Shown: positions 1 through 6,673 of the stretch, piece by piece
Position numbering within the stretch: position 1 is the stretch's first letter
Layout: each line of letters begins with the position of its first letter
Assembly (NCBI GenBank): GCA_030918015.1
Contig: JAUPTP010000064.1
Location: forward strand, 1 to 8,480
Reading direction: 5' to 3'
DNA: 8,480 nucleotides
From: Pseudomonadota bacterium
GTDB taxonomy: Bacteria > Pseudomonadota > Gammaproteobacteria > Burkholderiales > Burkholderiaceae_C
Notes under the pieces: generated by a model
Told to the model about the DNA's origin: nothing
The model's input: only the letters and a program-made list of their open reading frames with translations
Database searches by the model: none
Position numbers and translations under genes: made by a program

Positions 1-485
1 ACGGGGAAGTTGAACGGCGTGACGCCGGCCACCACGCCCAGGGCCTGGCGCATCGTCCAGTTGTCGATGCCGGTGGAGACCTGCTCGGTGTAGTCGCCCT
101 TCATCAGCTGCGGGATGCCGCAGGCGAACTCGACGATCTCGATGCCGCGGGTGACTTCGCCCTGGGCGTCGGTGAAGACCTTGCCGTGCTCGGCGGTGAT
201 CATCGCGGCCAGCTCGTCACGGTGCTGGTTGAGCAGCGCGAGGAAGTTGTTCAGGATGCGCGCACGGCGCACCGCCGGCGTGTCGGCCCACTTCGGGAAG
301 GCCGCCTTGGCCGAGGCGATCGCGGCCTCGACCTCGCCCTGCGTGGCCAGCACCACCTCGCGCGCGGCCGCACCGGTCGACGGGTTGTAGACGGCCTGCG
401 AGCGGCCGCTGCTGCCGGCGACGATCTCGCCCTGGATGAAATGGCCGACAGGGGCGGCGCTGGTGAACGGGGTCGGTGCGGACAT
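1..485 (-). CDS. mmsA: Methylmalonate-semialdehyde dehydrogenase (CoA-acylating), N-terminal part, cut by window edge
   Basis: The family oxidises methylmalonate semialdehyde to propionyl-CoA with NAD+ and CoA, a late step of valine and myo-inositol breakdown in the cytoplasm. The visible 161 codons start at the ATG complementary to 483-485, preceded by an AGGAGA ribosome site in the correct position. The protein begins [20 protein letters not shown]. It has the aldehyde-dehydrogenase N-terminal fold pattern: YNPSTG near residue 33, a helix with [10 protein letters not shown] near 61-70, ITAEHGK near 96-102, and TPFNFP at 156-161. The TPFNFP asparagine is the usual oxyanion-hole residue in MMSDH, and this motif with [13 protein letters not shown] (119-131) separates MMSDH from most other aldehyde dehydrogenases. 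The catalytic cysteine and the rest lie outside the window. The gene is divergent from a LysR regulator across 130 bp, so that regulator is its likely controller. Malonate-semialdehyde activity is an alternative substrate in this family. Confidence 0.9.
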   Translation of the reverse strand, partial: MSAPTPFTSAAPVGHFIQGEIVAGSSGRSQAVYNPSTGAAAREVVLATQGEVEAAIASAKAAFPKWADTPAVRRARILNNFLALLNQHRDELAAMITAEHGKVFTDAQGEVTRGIEIVEFACGIPQLMKGDYTEQVSTGIDNWTMRQALGVVAGVTPFNFP

Positions 486-562
486 GGCGTGTTCTCCTGG
501 GGGAATGGAGCGCAGTCTAGGCAGGCGGCCCTGGGCTGAACAGCCATCGGCGGCAGATACAC

Positions 563-580
563 TGTTCATGGATACGAACA
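563..580. promoter_or_regulatory. Putative LysR operator between mmsA and the LysR gene
   Basis: The arms TGTTC (563-567) and GAACA (576-580) form a perfect inverted repeat with an 8-bp spacer. It contains a T-N11-A pattern typical of LysR-type binding sites. It lies 36 bp upstream of the chosen LysR start and about 80 bp upstream of mmsA, where a divergently acting site is expected. A weak -10-like TACACT (558-563) abuts it on the plus strand. Binding is inferred from symmetry and position only. Confidence 0.45.
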
Positions 581-602
581 ATCACCCGAGAAAACCCGGA
601 AC

Positions 603-610
603 AAAGGAGG
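603..610 (+). promoter_or_regulatory. Strong Shine-Dalgarno that fixes the LysR start
   Basis: AAAGGAGG lies five bases before the ATG at 616. The reading frame is open further upstream, with other ATGs at 436 and 568, but neither has a comparable ribosome site. The 568 ATG lies inside the putative operator and just after a -10-like hexamer, so it is probably not transcribed. Confidence 0.75.
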
Positions 611-615
611 CCCGA

Positions 616-1608
616 ATGGCCCTGCAGGACGATCCGGACGGCCGGCGCCTGGACACGCTGTGGTCCCCGATCCACGCCTTGACCGTGCTGGGCGCGCTGG
701 GCAGCTTCACCGCCGCGGCGCAGCGTCTGGGTCTGAGCAAGGCCGGCATGAGCCAGCGCATCGCCGATCTGGAGCGCGCCGCCGGCGTGCCGCTGGTGCA
801 GCGCACCACCCGCAGCGTGCGCCTGACCGAGGCCGGGCAGCAGCTGGTCGACACCACCCGCGACGCCTACAGCCAGATCGAGCGCGGCTTCGCCCAGGTG
901 AAGGATCTGGCGGCGGTGCCGCGCGGCCGGCTGAGGCTGACCATGCCGGTGGCGCTCGGGCGCCAGATCATCGTGCCGCACCTGCCGGCCTTCCTGCAGG
1001 CGCACCCGGAGGTGAAGCTGGAGCTCGACCTCTCCGACCGGCTCGCCTCGCTGGCGCAGGAGGGCTTCGATCTGGCGATCCGGCACACCGGCCACCCGCC
1101 GGAGACGCATGTGGCCTGGCCGCTGCGCCCGACCCGGGCCGTGCTGCTGGCCACGCCCGGCTACCTGGCCCGGCGCGGCACCCCCGCCCACCCGTCGGAC
1201 CTGGGCACACACGACTGCCTGCACTACCTGCGCCCGGGCGAGACGCCCGCGTGGCAGTTCCGCCGGCGCACCAGTGCCACCGACGCCGAGGCACCGCATG
1301 TGACGGTGGCGGTGCGCGGCCCGTTCAGCGCCAACAACAGCGAGGTGCTGCGCGAGGCCGCGCTGAGCGGCCTGGGCATCGCCCTGCTGCCGGACTTCAG
1401 CGCCGGCCCCGCGCTGGATCAGGGCGAGCTCGTCGAGGTGCTGCCCCAGTGGCAGTGCGTCGGCGCCTTTGGCGAACAGCTGTGGGCCATCCGCCCCTAC
1501 AGCCCGCATGTGCCCCGGGCGGTGCACGCGCTGGTGGCCTACCTGCGCGAGACGCTCGGGCAAAAAAAAGCCCACCAACGAGGGTGGGCTGATGGACGTT
1601 CCGGATGA
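616..1608 (+). CDS. LysR-family transcriptional regulator divergent from mmsA
   Basis: The 330-residue protein has an N-terminal winged helix-turn-helix (about residues 16-75, with GSFTAAAQRLGLSKAGMSQR at 29-48 and RTTRSVRLTEAG at 63-74). A LysR substrate-binding domain follows (about 100-310), with the typical start GRLRLTMPVALGR and a late SGLGIALLPDF segment. It most resembles the CrgA/GcvA-like group of short LysR regulators. The start at 616 is set by the strong ribosome site just before it. The last 14 residues (KKAHQRGWADGRSG) are encoded by the poly-A and hairpin of a minus-strand terminator, so they are probably an unstructured tail gained by readthrough into that element. Position suggests it controls mmsA and itself through the repeat at 563-580. 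The inducer is unknown; a valine or propionate intermediate would be a guess. Confidence 0.9.
   Translation: MALQDDPDGRRLDTLWSPIHALTVLGALGSFTAAAQRLGLSKAGMSQRIADLERAAGVPLVQRTTRSVRLTEAGQQLVDTTRDAYSQIERGFAQVKDLAAVPRGRLRLTMPVALGRQIIVPHLPAFLQAHPEVKLELDLSDRLASLAQEGFDLAIRHTGHPPETHVAWPLRPTRAVLLATPGYLARRGTPAHPSDLGTHDCLHYLRPGETPAWQFRRRTSATDAEAPHVTVAVRGPFSANNSEVLREAALSGLGIALLPDFSAGPALDQGELVEVLPQWQCVGAFGEQLWAIRPYSPHVPRAVHALVAYLRETLGQKKAHQRGWADGRSG
1562..1590 (-). terminator. Rho-independent terminator for minus-strand transcripts
   Basis: AGCCCACC (1569-1576) pairs perfectly with GGTGGGCT (1583-1590) around the 6-base loop AACGAG. On the minus strand the stem is followed directly by eight U (plus-strand A at 1562-1569). 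The plus strand has no U-tract after the stem, so it serves leftward transcription, from dadA or from an RNA gene between. It lies within the last codons of the LysR gene. Confidence 0.85.
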
Positions 1609-1730
1609 ACGCCGTTGGGAAATCCTGGAACCTGAAACCGGGGTCCTGTATGTTGTTTTGCGGACCCTCTCGTGTCAGGGGCGGATTTTCGTGGTACCGC
1701 GTGACAGCTGATGAATGGACTGTAGGTTCC
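1562..1730 (-). ncRNA. Candidate structured RNA or long structured dadA 3' UTR
   Basis: Between the dadA stop and the terminator lie several perfectly complementary segments. GGAACCT (1627-1633) pairs with AGGTTCC (1724-1730) and would close the structure. Inside it, GGGTCC (1641-1646) pairs with GGACCC (1662-1667), and TGTCA plus GCGG (1673-1677, 1681-1684) pair with CCGC plus TGACA (1697-1700, 1702-1706). A further small stem, CGTTC/GAACG, lies at 1597-1611, then the terminator. This makes a three-way-junction-like layout of about 170 nt ending in a strong intrinsic terminator. I do not recognise it as 6S, 4.5S, tmRNA, RNase P or a known riboswitch. I see no convincing promoter of its own, so it may be only the tail of the dadA message. 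Base pairing is seen; transcription is inferred. Confidence 0.3.
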
Positions 1731-1830
1731 CCCCCATGGAGCGCCCATCCCCACAAAGGATGAGGCCGGCGGGAACGGAATTCATCACATCTGTGCTAAC
1801 GAAGATACACATCTTTCTGCCGGGACGCGC

Positions 1831-3138
1831 TCAGGCAGTGACCGGACGCAGGGCGCGGCCCGAGGCCTGCTCGCCGCAGAAGCCGAACTCCAGCGCCGGC
1901 TGGCGGCCGCTGATCAGCTCGGCCAGCGCGCGGCCCGAGCCCGCGCCATGCGTCCAGCCCAGCGTGCCGTGGCCGGCGTTGACCCACAGTCCTTCGACCT
2001 TCGTGCGGCCGATGTACGGGATGTTGGTCGGCGTGCTCGGGCGCAGGCCGCTCCAGTAGTTCGGCTCGCTGGTGTCGGCCACGCCGGGGAAGAGCTGCTC
2101 GAAGCGCCGGCGCAGCGACTCGCAGCGCGCGCGCGCCACCCGGCCGTCCAGGCTGGTGTCGTAGCCGGCCAGCTCGGCGGTGCCGGCCACGCGGATGTGG
2201 TCGCCCAGGCGCGAGATCGCGATCTTGCGGGTGTCGTCGAGCAGGCTGACGACGCTGGCACGCTTCGGGTCGCGCAGCCGGAAGGTCGCCGAGTAGCCCT
2301 TGGCCGGATAGATGTTGAGACCCACGCCGACGCCGCGCAGCAGCGGCGCGGTGTACGAGCCCATCGCCGCGACCACCGCGTCGCCCGAGATCGTGCGGAC
2401 CTGGGGCTGGCCGACCCGGCGCACCCGCACCTGCCTGACCGCGCCGCCGATGCGCTCGAGCGGCAGCACCTCGTGCTCGTACAGGAAGGTGGCGCCGCGC
2501 TCGATGCAGCGCCGCGCCAGCTGCTGGGTGAAGACGCAGGCGTCGCCCGACTCGTCCGACGGCGTGAAGGTGCCGCCGGCGATGTTCGGCGCCCACGAGG
2601 CCAGCGCCGGCTCGACGCGCAGCACCTCCTCGCGGCTGAGCACGCGGCGGTCGACGCCGTAGCGGCGCATCAGCTCGGCGCCGGCCGCGCCCGACTCGAA
2701 GTCGGCCTGGGTCGAGAAGAAGTGCAGGATGCCGCGCTCCAGGCGCTGGTACTCGATGCCGGTGGCCGCGACCATCGACTTCAGCGTCTCATGGCTGTAG
2801 CTGCCCAGCGCGACGAGCTGGCGCACGTTGCGCTCGAAGGCCGCGTCGCTGCACTGGCCCAGGAAGGACAGGCCCCAGCGCCACTGGTGCGGATCGAGCT
2901 TCGGGCGGAACAGCAGCGGCGACTCGTCGCTCATCAGCCATTTCATGACCTTCAGCGGCGCGCCGGCGTTGGCCCAGGGCTCGCAGAAGCTGACCGAGAT
3001 CTGCGCGCCGTTGGCGAAGCTGGTCTCCAGCGCGGCATCGGGCTGGCGCTCGATGACGGTGACTTCATGGCCGAGCTCCAGCAGGTGCCAGGCAGTGCTG
3101 ACGCCGATGATGCCGGCGCCGAGGATGGTGACTTTCAT
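1831..3138 (-). CDS. dadA: D-amino-acid dehydrogenase, small (FAD) subunit
   Basis: DadA oxidatively deaminates D-amino acids, chiefly D-alanine, to 2-oxo acids, passing electrons to the membrane quinone pool. The protein is 435 residues, close to the roughly 432 of E. coli DadA. It opens with the FAD dinucleotide-binding motif GAGIIGVSTAWHL (7-19), ending in acidic E29 of VIERQP. The middle holds the DAO-type domain, including YPAKGYSATFRLRD. Near the end are WSGLRPSTPTNIPYIGRT and GHGTLGWTHGAGSGRALAELI, both characteristic of DadA. The start at 3138 follows AAGGAG at good spacing; the longer in-frame extension lacks a ribosome site and looks non-coding. It is divergent from an ArgP-like regulator across 136 bp. 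No alanine racemase (dadX) or Lrp-type gene lies beside it in this window. Other FAD amino-acid oxidases are possible, but DadA is the best fit. Confidence 0.92.
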   Translation of the reverse strand: MKVTILGAGIIGVSTAWHLLELGHEVTVIERQPDAALETSFANGAQISVSFCEPWANAGAPLKVMKWLMSDESPLLFRPKLDPHQWRWGLSFLGQCSDAAFERNVRQLVALGSYSHETLKSMVAATGIEYQRLERGILHFFSTQADFESGAAGAELMRRYGVDRRVLSREEVLRVEPALASWAPNIAGGTFTPSDESGDACVFTQQLARRCIERGATFLYEHEVLPLERIGGAVRQVRVRRVGQPQVRTISGDAVVAAMGSYTAPLLRGVGVGLNIYPAKGYSATFRLRDPKRASVVSLLDDTRKIAISRLGDHIRVAGTAELAGYDTSLDGRVARARCESLRRRFEQLFPGVADTSEPNYWSGLRPSTPTNIPYIGRTKVEGLWVNAGHGTLGWTHGAGSGRALAELISGRQPALEFGFCGEQASGRALRPVTA

Positions 3139-3257
3139 CGCGATCTCCTTGCCGGTCATGCACGGCGCCGCAGCAGGACGGCAGCACCGGTTCCGGTCGA
3201 TGACGCGATGGTGACAGCGCCCGCGCCCGATCAAAAGAGACATGAATAAGTTTCAGG

Positions 3258-3280
3258 TTTCATAATCATTGCTTATGAAA
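3258..3280. promoter_or_regulatory. Perfect inverted repeat over the argP start codon, likely LysR autoregulatory operator
   Basis: TTTCATAA (3258-3265) and TTATGAAA (3273-3280) are perfect 8-bp arms around a 7-bp spacer. The core ATA...TAT fits the LysR T-N11-A pattern. The right arm contains the argP ATG (3275-3277). The left arm includes a -10-like CATAAT (3261-3266), which would start a transcript within a base or two of the ATG, so the message may be leaderless. A+T content here is far above the surrounding genes. It is also positioned to affect the divergent dadA promoter. Seen: symmetry and position. Inferred: binding and promoter. Confidence 0.55.
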
Positions 3281-4201
3281 TTGCTCGACCCCGCCGCCCT
3301 CGACTGCCTGGCCGCCCTCGTCGACGAGGGCAGCTTCGAGCGCGCCGCGCACCGGCTGGCGATCACGCAGAGCGCGGTGTCGCAGCGGCTGCGCGCGCTG
3401 GAGGTGCAGATCGGCCAGCCGCTGGTGGTGCGCTCGCGGCCGCTGCGGCTCACCGGGCCGGGGCAGGTGCTGCTGCGCTACGCGCGCCAGCTGCAGGCGC
3501 TGCGCAGCGACATCGCCCGCGACCTGGGCGAGCGCATCGACATCGAGGCCCGGATCCCGATCGCGGTCAATGCCGACAGCCTGGCGACCTGGGTGCTGCC
3601 CGCGCTGCAGCCGCTGGTCGACGACGGCATCTCGCTGGAGCTGATCGTCGACGATCAGGACTTCACCCACGACTGGCTGCGCGAGGGCCGCGTGCTGGGC
3701 TGCGTGTCGACCGTGGCCGAGGCGCTGCGCGGCTGCCGGGTCACGCCGCTGTGCAGCATGCGCTATGTCGCGGTGGCCAGCCCGGCCTTCGTCGAGCGGA
3801 TGCTCGGCGGCGACGGCCTGCAGCGGCGCCACCTCTCGCAGGTGCCCTTCGTGGTCTTCAACCGCAAGGACGACGTGCAGGCGCAGTGGGTCGAACGCGC
3901 CCTCGATCTGCCCACGCCGCGGCTGCTGCAGCGCTATGTGCCCTCGTCGGAGGCCTCGGTGCAGGCGGTCGAGCGCGGCTGGGGCATCGGCGTGGCGGCC
4001 TGGCCGCTGGTGCGCGCGCGGGTCGAGGCCGGCACCCTGCGGCTGCTGCGGCCGGACGTGCATGTGCCGGTCGATCTGCACTGGCACCAGTGGAAGCTGG
4101 CGGACGCGCTGTCCGGCAGCGTGGCCCGGCCCGGCCTGCTCGACCGCATCGGCGCGGCCCTGGCGGCCGGCGTGCCGCAGGAGGGGCCGGCCGCTGCCTG
4201 A
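3275..4201 (+). CDS. argP: LysR-family regulator of the ArgP/IciA type
   Basis: The 308-residue protein starts MKLLDPAALDCLAALVDEGS and has an N-terminal helix-turn-helix (about 18-41, FERAAHRLAITQSAVSQRLR) followed by ALEVQIGQPLVVRSRPLRLT. This is the hallmark ArgP pattern. The rest is a LysR ligand domain, with a C-terminal region (GVAAWPLV, then VDLHWHQWKL) also typical of ArgP. In E. coli ArgP binds lysine or arginine and controls the exporter argO and other genes; here the divergent neighbour is dadA, not an exporter. No Shine-Dalgarno precedes the ATG; a TTG two codons earlier is possible but equally lacks one. A leaderless message from the -10-like site at 3261 would explain this. phoD follows after 5 bp, suggesting co-transcription. 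The ligand is not predictable from sequence. Confidence 0.85.
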   Translation: MKLLDPAALDCLAALVDEGSFERAAHRLAITQSAVSQRLRALEVQIGQPLVVRSRPLRLTGPGQVLLRYARQLQALRSDIARDLGERIDIEARIPIAVNADSLATWVLPALQPLVDDGISLELIVDDQDFTHDWLREGRVLGCVSTVAEALRGCRVTPLCSMRYVAVASPAFVERMLGGDGLQRRHLSQVPFVVFNRKDDVQAQWVERALDLPTPRLLQRYVPSSEASVQAVERGWGIGVAAWPLVRARVEAGTLRLLRPDVHVPVDLHWHQWKLADALSGSVARPGLLDRIGAALAAGVPQEGPAAA

Positions 4202-4206
4202 TCAAA

Positions 4207-5811
4207 ATGACGAAGAACGGAAAGACCCCCGCCCTGTCGCGGCGCGCGACGCTGCAGGCACTGACACGCTGGGCCGCGCTGCTGGCCGCCCAGCGTGTCG
4301 GCGCCGCGCCGGACGCCTCGCTGCCGCGCGAGACCCGGCCTCGGTTCACGGCCGACCCCTTCCCGCTCGGCGTGGCCAGCGGCCAGCCGCGGCCGGATTC
4401 GGTCGTGCTGTGGACCCGGCTGGCCCCGGCGCCGATGGCCCCCCGGGGCGGCATGCCCGACGCGCTGGTGCCCGTGCGCTGGGAGGTGGCGCACGACGCG
4501 CAGTTCGCGCGCATCGCCCGCCAGGGCGAGGTCTGGGCCGGTCCGGCGCTGGCCCACAGCGTGCGGGTGCAGGTGCAGGGCCTGCCGCCGGGCCGGTCCT
4601 GGTTCTACCGGTTCATCGCCGGCGGCGTGAGCAGCCCGACCGGCCGCACCCGCACCGCCCCGGCCGAGGACGCGCCGGTGGAGCGGCTGCGGCTGGTGCT
4701 GGCGTCCTGCCAGCACTACGAACAGGGCTGGTTCCTGGCGCAGCGCGAGATCGCCTCGCTCGACATCGACCTGGTGATGTTCGTCGGGGACTACATCTAC
4801 GACAACCCGAGCCCGCGCCGGCTGCGGGTGCGCACCCACGAAAGCGGCCAGGCCTTCACGCTGGATCAGTTCCGCCGCCGCCACGCGCACTACAAGCTGG
4901 ACCCGGACCTGCGGGCCGCCCACCAGGCCCATCCCTGGGTGCTGGCCTGGGATGACCACGAGGTCCGCAACGACTACGCCGGCCTGCAGGGCGACGACGA
5001 GCTGGAGCTGTCGCCGGCCGACTTCGTGCAGGTGCGCAGCCATGCCTATCAGGCCTATTTCGAGCACATGCCGCTGGCGCCCGACCAGTGGCTCGGCACG
5101 GCGGGCATGCGCATGCATGACCGCTTCGTCTGGGGCCGCCTGGCCGAGCTGTGGATGCTCGACGGCCGCCAGTACCGGGATGCGCAGGCCTGCAACACGG
5201 CAGGACGCTACAACGGGCACCTGCGCTGGAACTGCGCCTCGCTGGACGATACCGGTCGGTCGCTGCTGGGCACCGACCAGCGTCGCTGGCTCGAGCGCGG
5301 TCTGGCCGCCTCGCAGCGTCGCTGGAAGCTGGTCGGCCAGTCCACGCAGATGAGCTCGTGGGGCGTGCCCGGGCCCGGCCACCGGCGGCTGGTCTTCACC
5401 GATGGCTGGGATGGCTACCCGCAGGAGCGGGCCGCGCTGCTCGACTTCATCGGTCGCCAGCATGTGGACAATGTCGTGATGCTGGGCGGCGATGTCCATC
5501 GCCATGTGGCGGCGCGGCTGCGGCCGCAGCCCAACCAGGAGCGCTCGCCGGTGGTGGCCAGCGAGTTCGTCGCCACCTCGCTCACCTCGGCCGGCATGCC
5601 CGAAGCCACGATGGCGCTGATTCGCCGCTGCAACCCGGACATTCTTCACATGCGCAGCGATGTCCGGGGTTACATGCAACTGGAAGTGACAGAGCAGTCG
5701 CTACACTGCCACGCCAGGGCGACGGATTTTCCGGTGCTGCCGCATTCGCGGATGACCCCGCTGGCCAGCTTTCTTGTCGAAGCAGGCCGGCCCGGTCCGC
5801 AGATCGGCTGA
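4207..5811 (+). CDS. phoD: PhoD-like alkaline phosphatase/phosphodiesterase, Tat-exported
   Basis: PhoD enzymes are secreted metallo-phosphatases that release phosphate from mono- and diesters using Fe and Ca. This 534-residue protein has a Tat-type N-terminus: SRRATLQAL (11-19), a short hydrophobic stretch (about 20-28) and small residues near VGAAPD for cleavage. An N-terminal PhoD domain covers about 50-155 (FPLGVASGQPRPDSVVLWTR). The metallophosphatase domain follows. C168, D195 (in GDYIYD) and Y198 match the spacing of B. subtilis PhoD metal ligands C124, D151 and Y154. WDDHEVRND (248-256), DGRQYRD and GGDVHRH (427-433) complete the active site. ATG 4207 is 5 bp after the argP stop; the nearest AGGAGG (4179-4184) is over 20 bases upstream inside argP, too far for normal use, so translation probably depends on coupling. 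The hydrophobic part of the signal is short, so export is likely rather than certain. Confidence 0.92.
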   Translation: MTKNGKTPALSRRATLQALTRWAALLAAQRVGAAPDASLPRETRPRFTADPFPLGVASGQPRPDSVVLWTRLAPAPMAPRGGMPDALVPVRWEVAHDAQFARIARQGEVWAGPALAHSVRVQVQGLPPGRSWFYRFIAGGVSSPTGRTRTAPAEDAPVERLRLVLASCQHYEQGWFLAQREIASLDIDLVMFVGDYIYDNPSPRRLRVRTHESGQAFTLDQFRRRHAHYKLDPDLRAAHQAHPWVLAWDDHEVRNDYAGLQGDDELELSPADFVQVRSHAYQAYFEHMPLAPDQWLGTAGMRMHDRFVWGRLAELWMLDGRQYRDAQACNTAGRYNGHLRWNCASLDDTGRSLLGTDQRRWLERGLAASQRRWKLVGQSTQMSSWGVPGPGHRRLVFTDGWDGYPQERAALLDFIGRQHVDNVVMLGGDVHRHVAARLRPQPNQERSPVVASEFVATSLTSAGMPEATMALIRRCNPDILHMRSDVRGYMQLEVTEQSLHCHARATDFPVLPHSRMTPLASFLVEAGRPGPQIG

Positions 5812-5911
5812 GCGAGGAGACAACAGGGCTGCACAGGCCGGGATCGCCCTGAAGAGGTCGGTCCGCGCACGCCGTCGCAGGACCCTGACAAGCAGTCTCG
5901 GGAGATCGGCA

Positions 5912-6142
5912 ATGACGACGATGAAGCGCTCGCTGACCAGGTGGCTGAACTGGCCCGCATGGGGATCAGGCCGTCCCCGTGCCGCCCAGGAACGGCGTCC
6001 GTCCGAAGACTGCGCGGACTACGGCACCGCCTTCGGCCTCGACATGAGCATCGAGTCGCAGAACCACGCCGAGCCGGCGGCGTCCTCGGCGGCCGACACC
6101 GCGCTGCCCGGAGATCGCCCGCGCGGCCGCCCCGGCGCTTGA
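5912..6142 (+). CDS. Small uncharacterised protein
   Basis: This is a 76-residue ORF with a GGGAGA ribosome site (5900-5905) six bases before its ATG and mostly G/C third positions, as in real genes here. The N-terminus is basic with tryptophans (MTTMKRSLTRWLNWPAWGSG). The middle has an acidic segment DCADYGTAFGLDMSI, and the tail is Ala/Pro/Arg-rich and probably disordered. No transmembrane segment or known domain is visible. The ADYGTAFGLD segment looks like the only conserved core such a protein would have; I recall similar short proteins in Burkholderiales but cannot verify this here. It begins 101 bp after phoD and converges on the stress-protein gene. Function unknown. Confidence 0.55.
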   Translation: MTTMKRSLTRWLNWPAWGSGRPRAAQERRPSEDCADYGTAFGLDMSIESQNHAEPAASSAADTALPGDRPRGRPGA

Positions 6143-6160
6143 GCCGCGCGGCAGGCGGCT
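6142..6160. terminator. Weak hairpin between convergent genes
   Basis: AGCCGC (6142-6147) and GCGGCT (6155-6160) form a 6-bp stem with a 7-base loop. It fills the whole gap between the small ORF stop and the stress-protein stop. There is no U-tract on either strand, so a termination role is only suggested by position. Confidence 0.3.
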
Positions 6161-6583
6161 TCAGCGGATCAGCAGCACCGGCACCTTGCAGTGCGCCATC
6201 ACCTTGGTGGCGACCGAGCCCATCACCAGGTTGCCGAGCGTGCCGTGGCCGTGCGAGCCCATCATCAGCAGGTCGAATCCGCCCTCGCTCGCCGTCGAGG
6301 CGATCGTGTCGGCGATGTGACCGGTCTTGCTGAGGAAGGCCACCTTCAGGCCCCGTCCATCCAGGAAGGCGCGCAGCGGATGAAACACCTTCTCGCCCTC
6401 GTCGGCGTAATAGGCGTGCATCAGCTCGCGGTCGAGCGCAGCGGCCGCGCGGGGCGGCACCGGCGGCACGACGGTCAGCACGGTGAACTCGTGCTGCGTG
6501 CCCAGCCACTCGTCATGGGCGGCCCAGTAGGCGACCATGCGCCGGGTGAATTCGCTGCCGTCGACGGCGACCAGAATCTTCAT
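6161..6583 (-). CDS. Universal stress protein (UspA family)
   Basis: This 140-residue single-domain protein is the usual Usp length. The N-terminus MKILVAVDGSEFTRRMVAYW is the first strand and loop of the Usp fold. The C-terminal ATP-binding motif is present: G109-S-H-G112, nine residues, then G122-S123 (MGSHGHGTLGNLVMGSV), followed by the closing strand VPVLLIR. It is therefore expected to bind ATP, unlike strict UspA types that lack this motif. The start at 6583 has AAGGAG at good spacing. The upstream gene on the same strand ends 90 bp away, so it may have its own promoter or be read through. Such proteins help survival in starvation or low oxygen; the exact role here cannot be told from sequence. 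Confidence 0.93.
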   Translation of the reverse strand: MKILVAVDGSEFTRRMVAYWAAHDEWLGTQHEFTVLTVVPPVPPRAAAALDRELMHAYYADEGEKVFHPLRAFLDGRGLKVAFLSKTGHIADTIASTASEGGFDLLMMGSHGHGTLGNLVMGSVATKVMAHCKVPVLLIR

Positions 6584-6673
6584 GACAGTCTCCTTGCGTC
6601 TGAGTTCCGGGCCGCACCGAGCGTCCGGGCAGCCCAGTCTGTCAGCAGGAAGATCGCCGGGTCTTGAGGTCGA

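Noticed and set aside
1627..1730. Hammerhead-ribozyme-like arrangement on the plus strand (GAAA at 1634-1637, CTGATGA at 1708-1714, closing stem GGAACCT/AGGTTCC)
   Set aside because: The order fits a type II hammerhead, but the core does not. Nine bases separate CTGATGA from the closing stem, the bases after GAAA do not pair with those before any UH cleavage site, and the pair next to CTGATGA in stem I is A-G.
1802..1815. Small hairpin AAGAT-ACAC-ATCTT just downstream of dadA
   Set aside because: Only 5 bp, A/T-rich and without a U-tract on either strand; too weak to call a terminator when a strong one lies 220 bp further on.
3186..3197. Palindrome ACCGG-TT-CCGGT in the dadA-argP gap
   Set aside because: Short and GC-rich in a high-GC genome, with no supporting promoter position; expected by chance.
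3139..3243. 35-residue N-terminal extension of DadA
   Set aside because: The FAD motif must sit at the very N-terminus. The ATG at 3138 has a strong ribosome site and the extension (Arg/Cys-rich) does not look coding.
1948..3249. 433-codon open frame on the plus strand opposite dadA
   Set aside because: It is a high-GC antisense shadow. The protein is Arg/Ala/Gln/His-rich with no domain, and the opposite strand encodes clear DadA.
3934..5679. 581-codon open frame on the minus strand opposite argP and phoD
   Set aside because: It is a composition-driven shadow with low-complexity His/Arg/Ala content; the plus strand carries PhoD and ArgP motifs.
5812..5911. Possible terminator or promoter after phoD
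   Set aside because: I found no stable stem with a U-tract and no convincing -35/-10 pair in these 100 bases.
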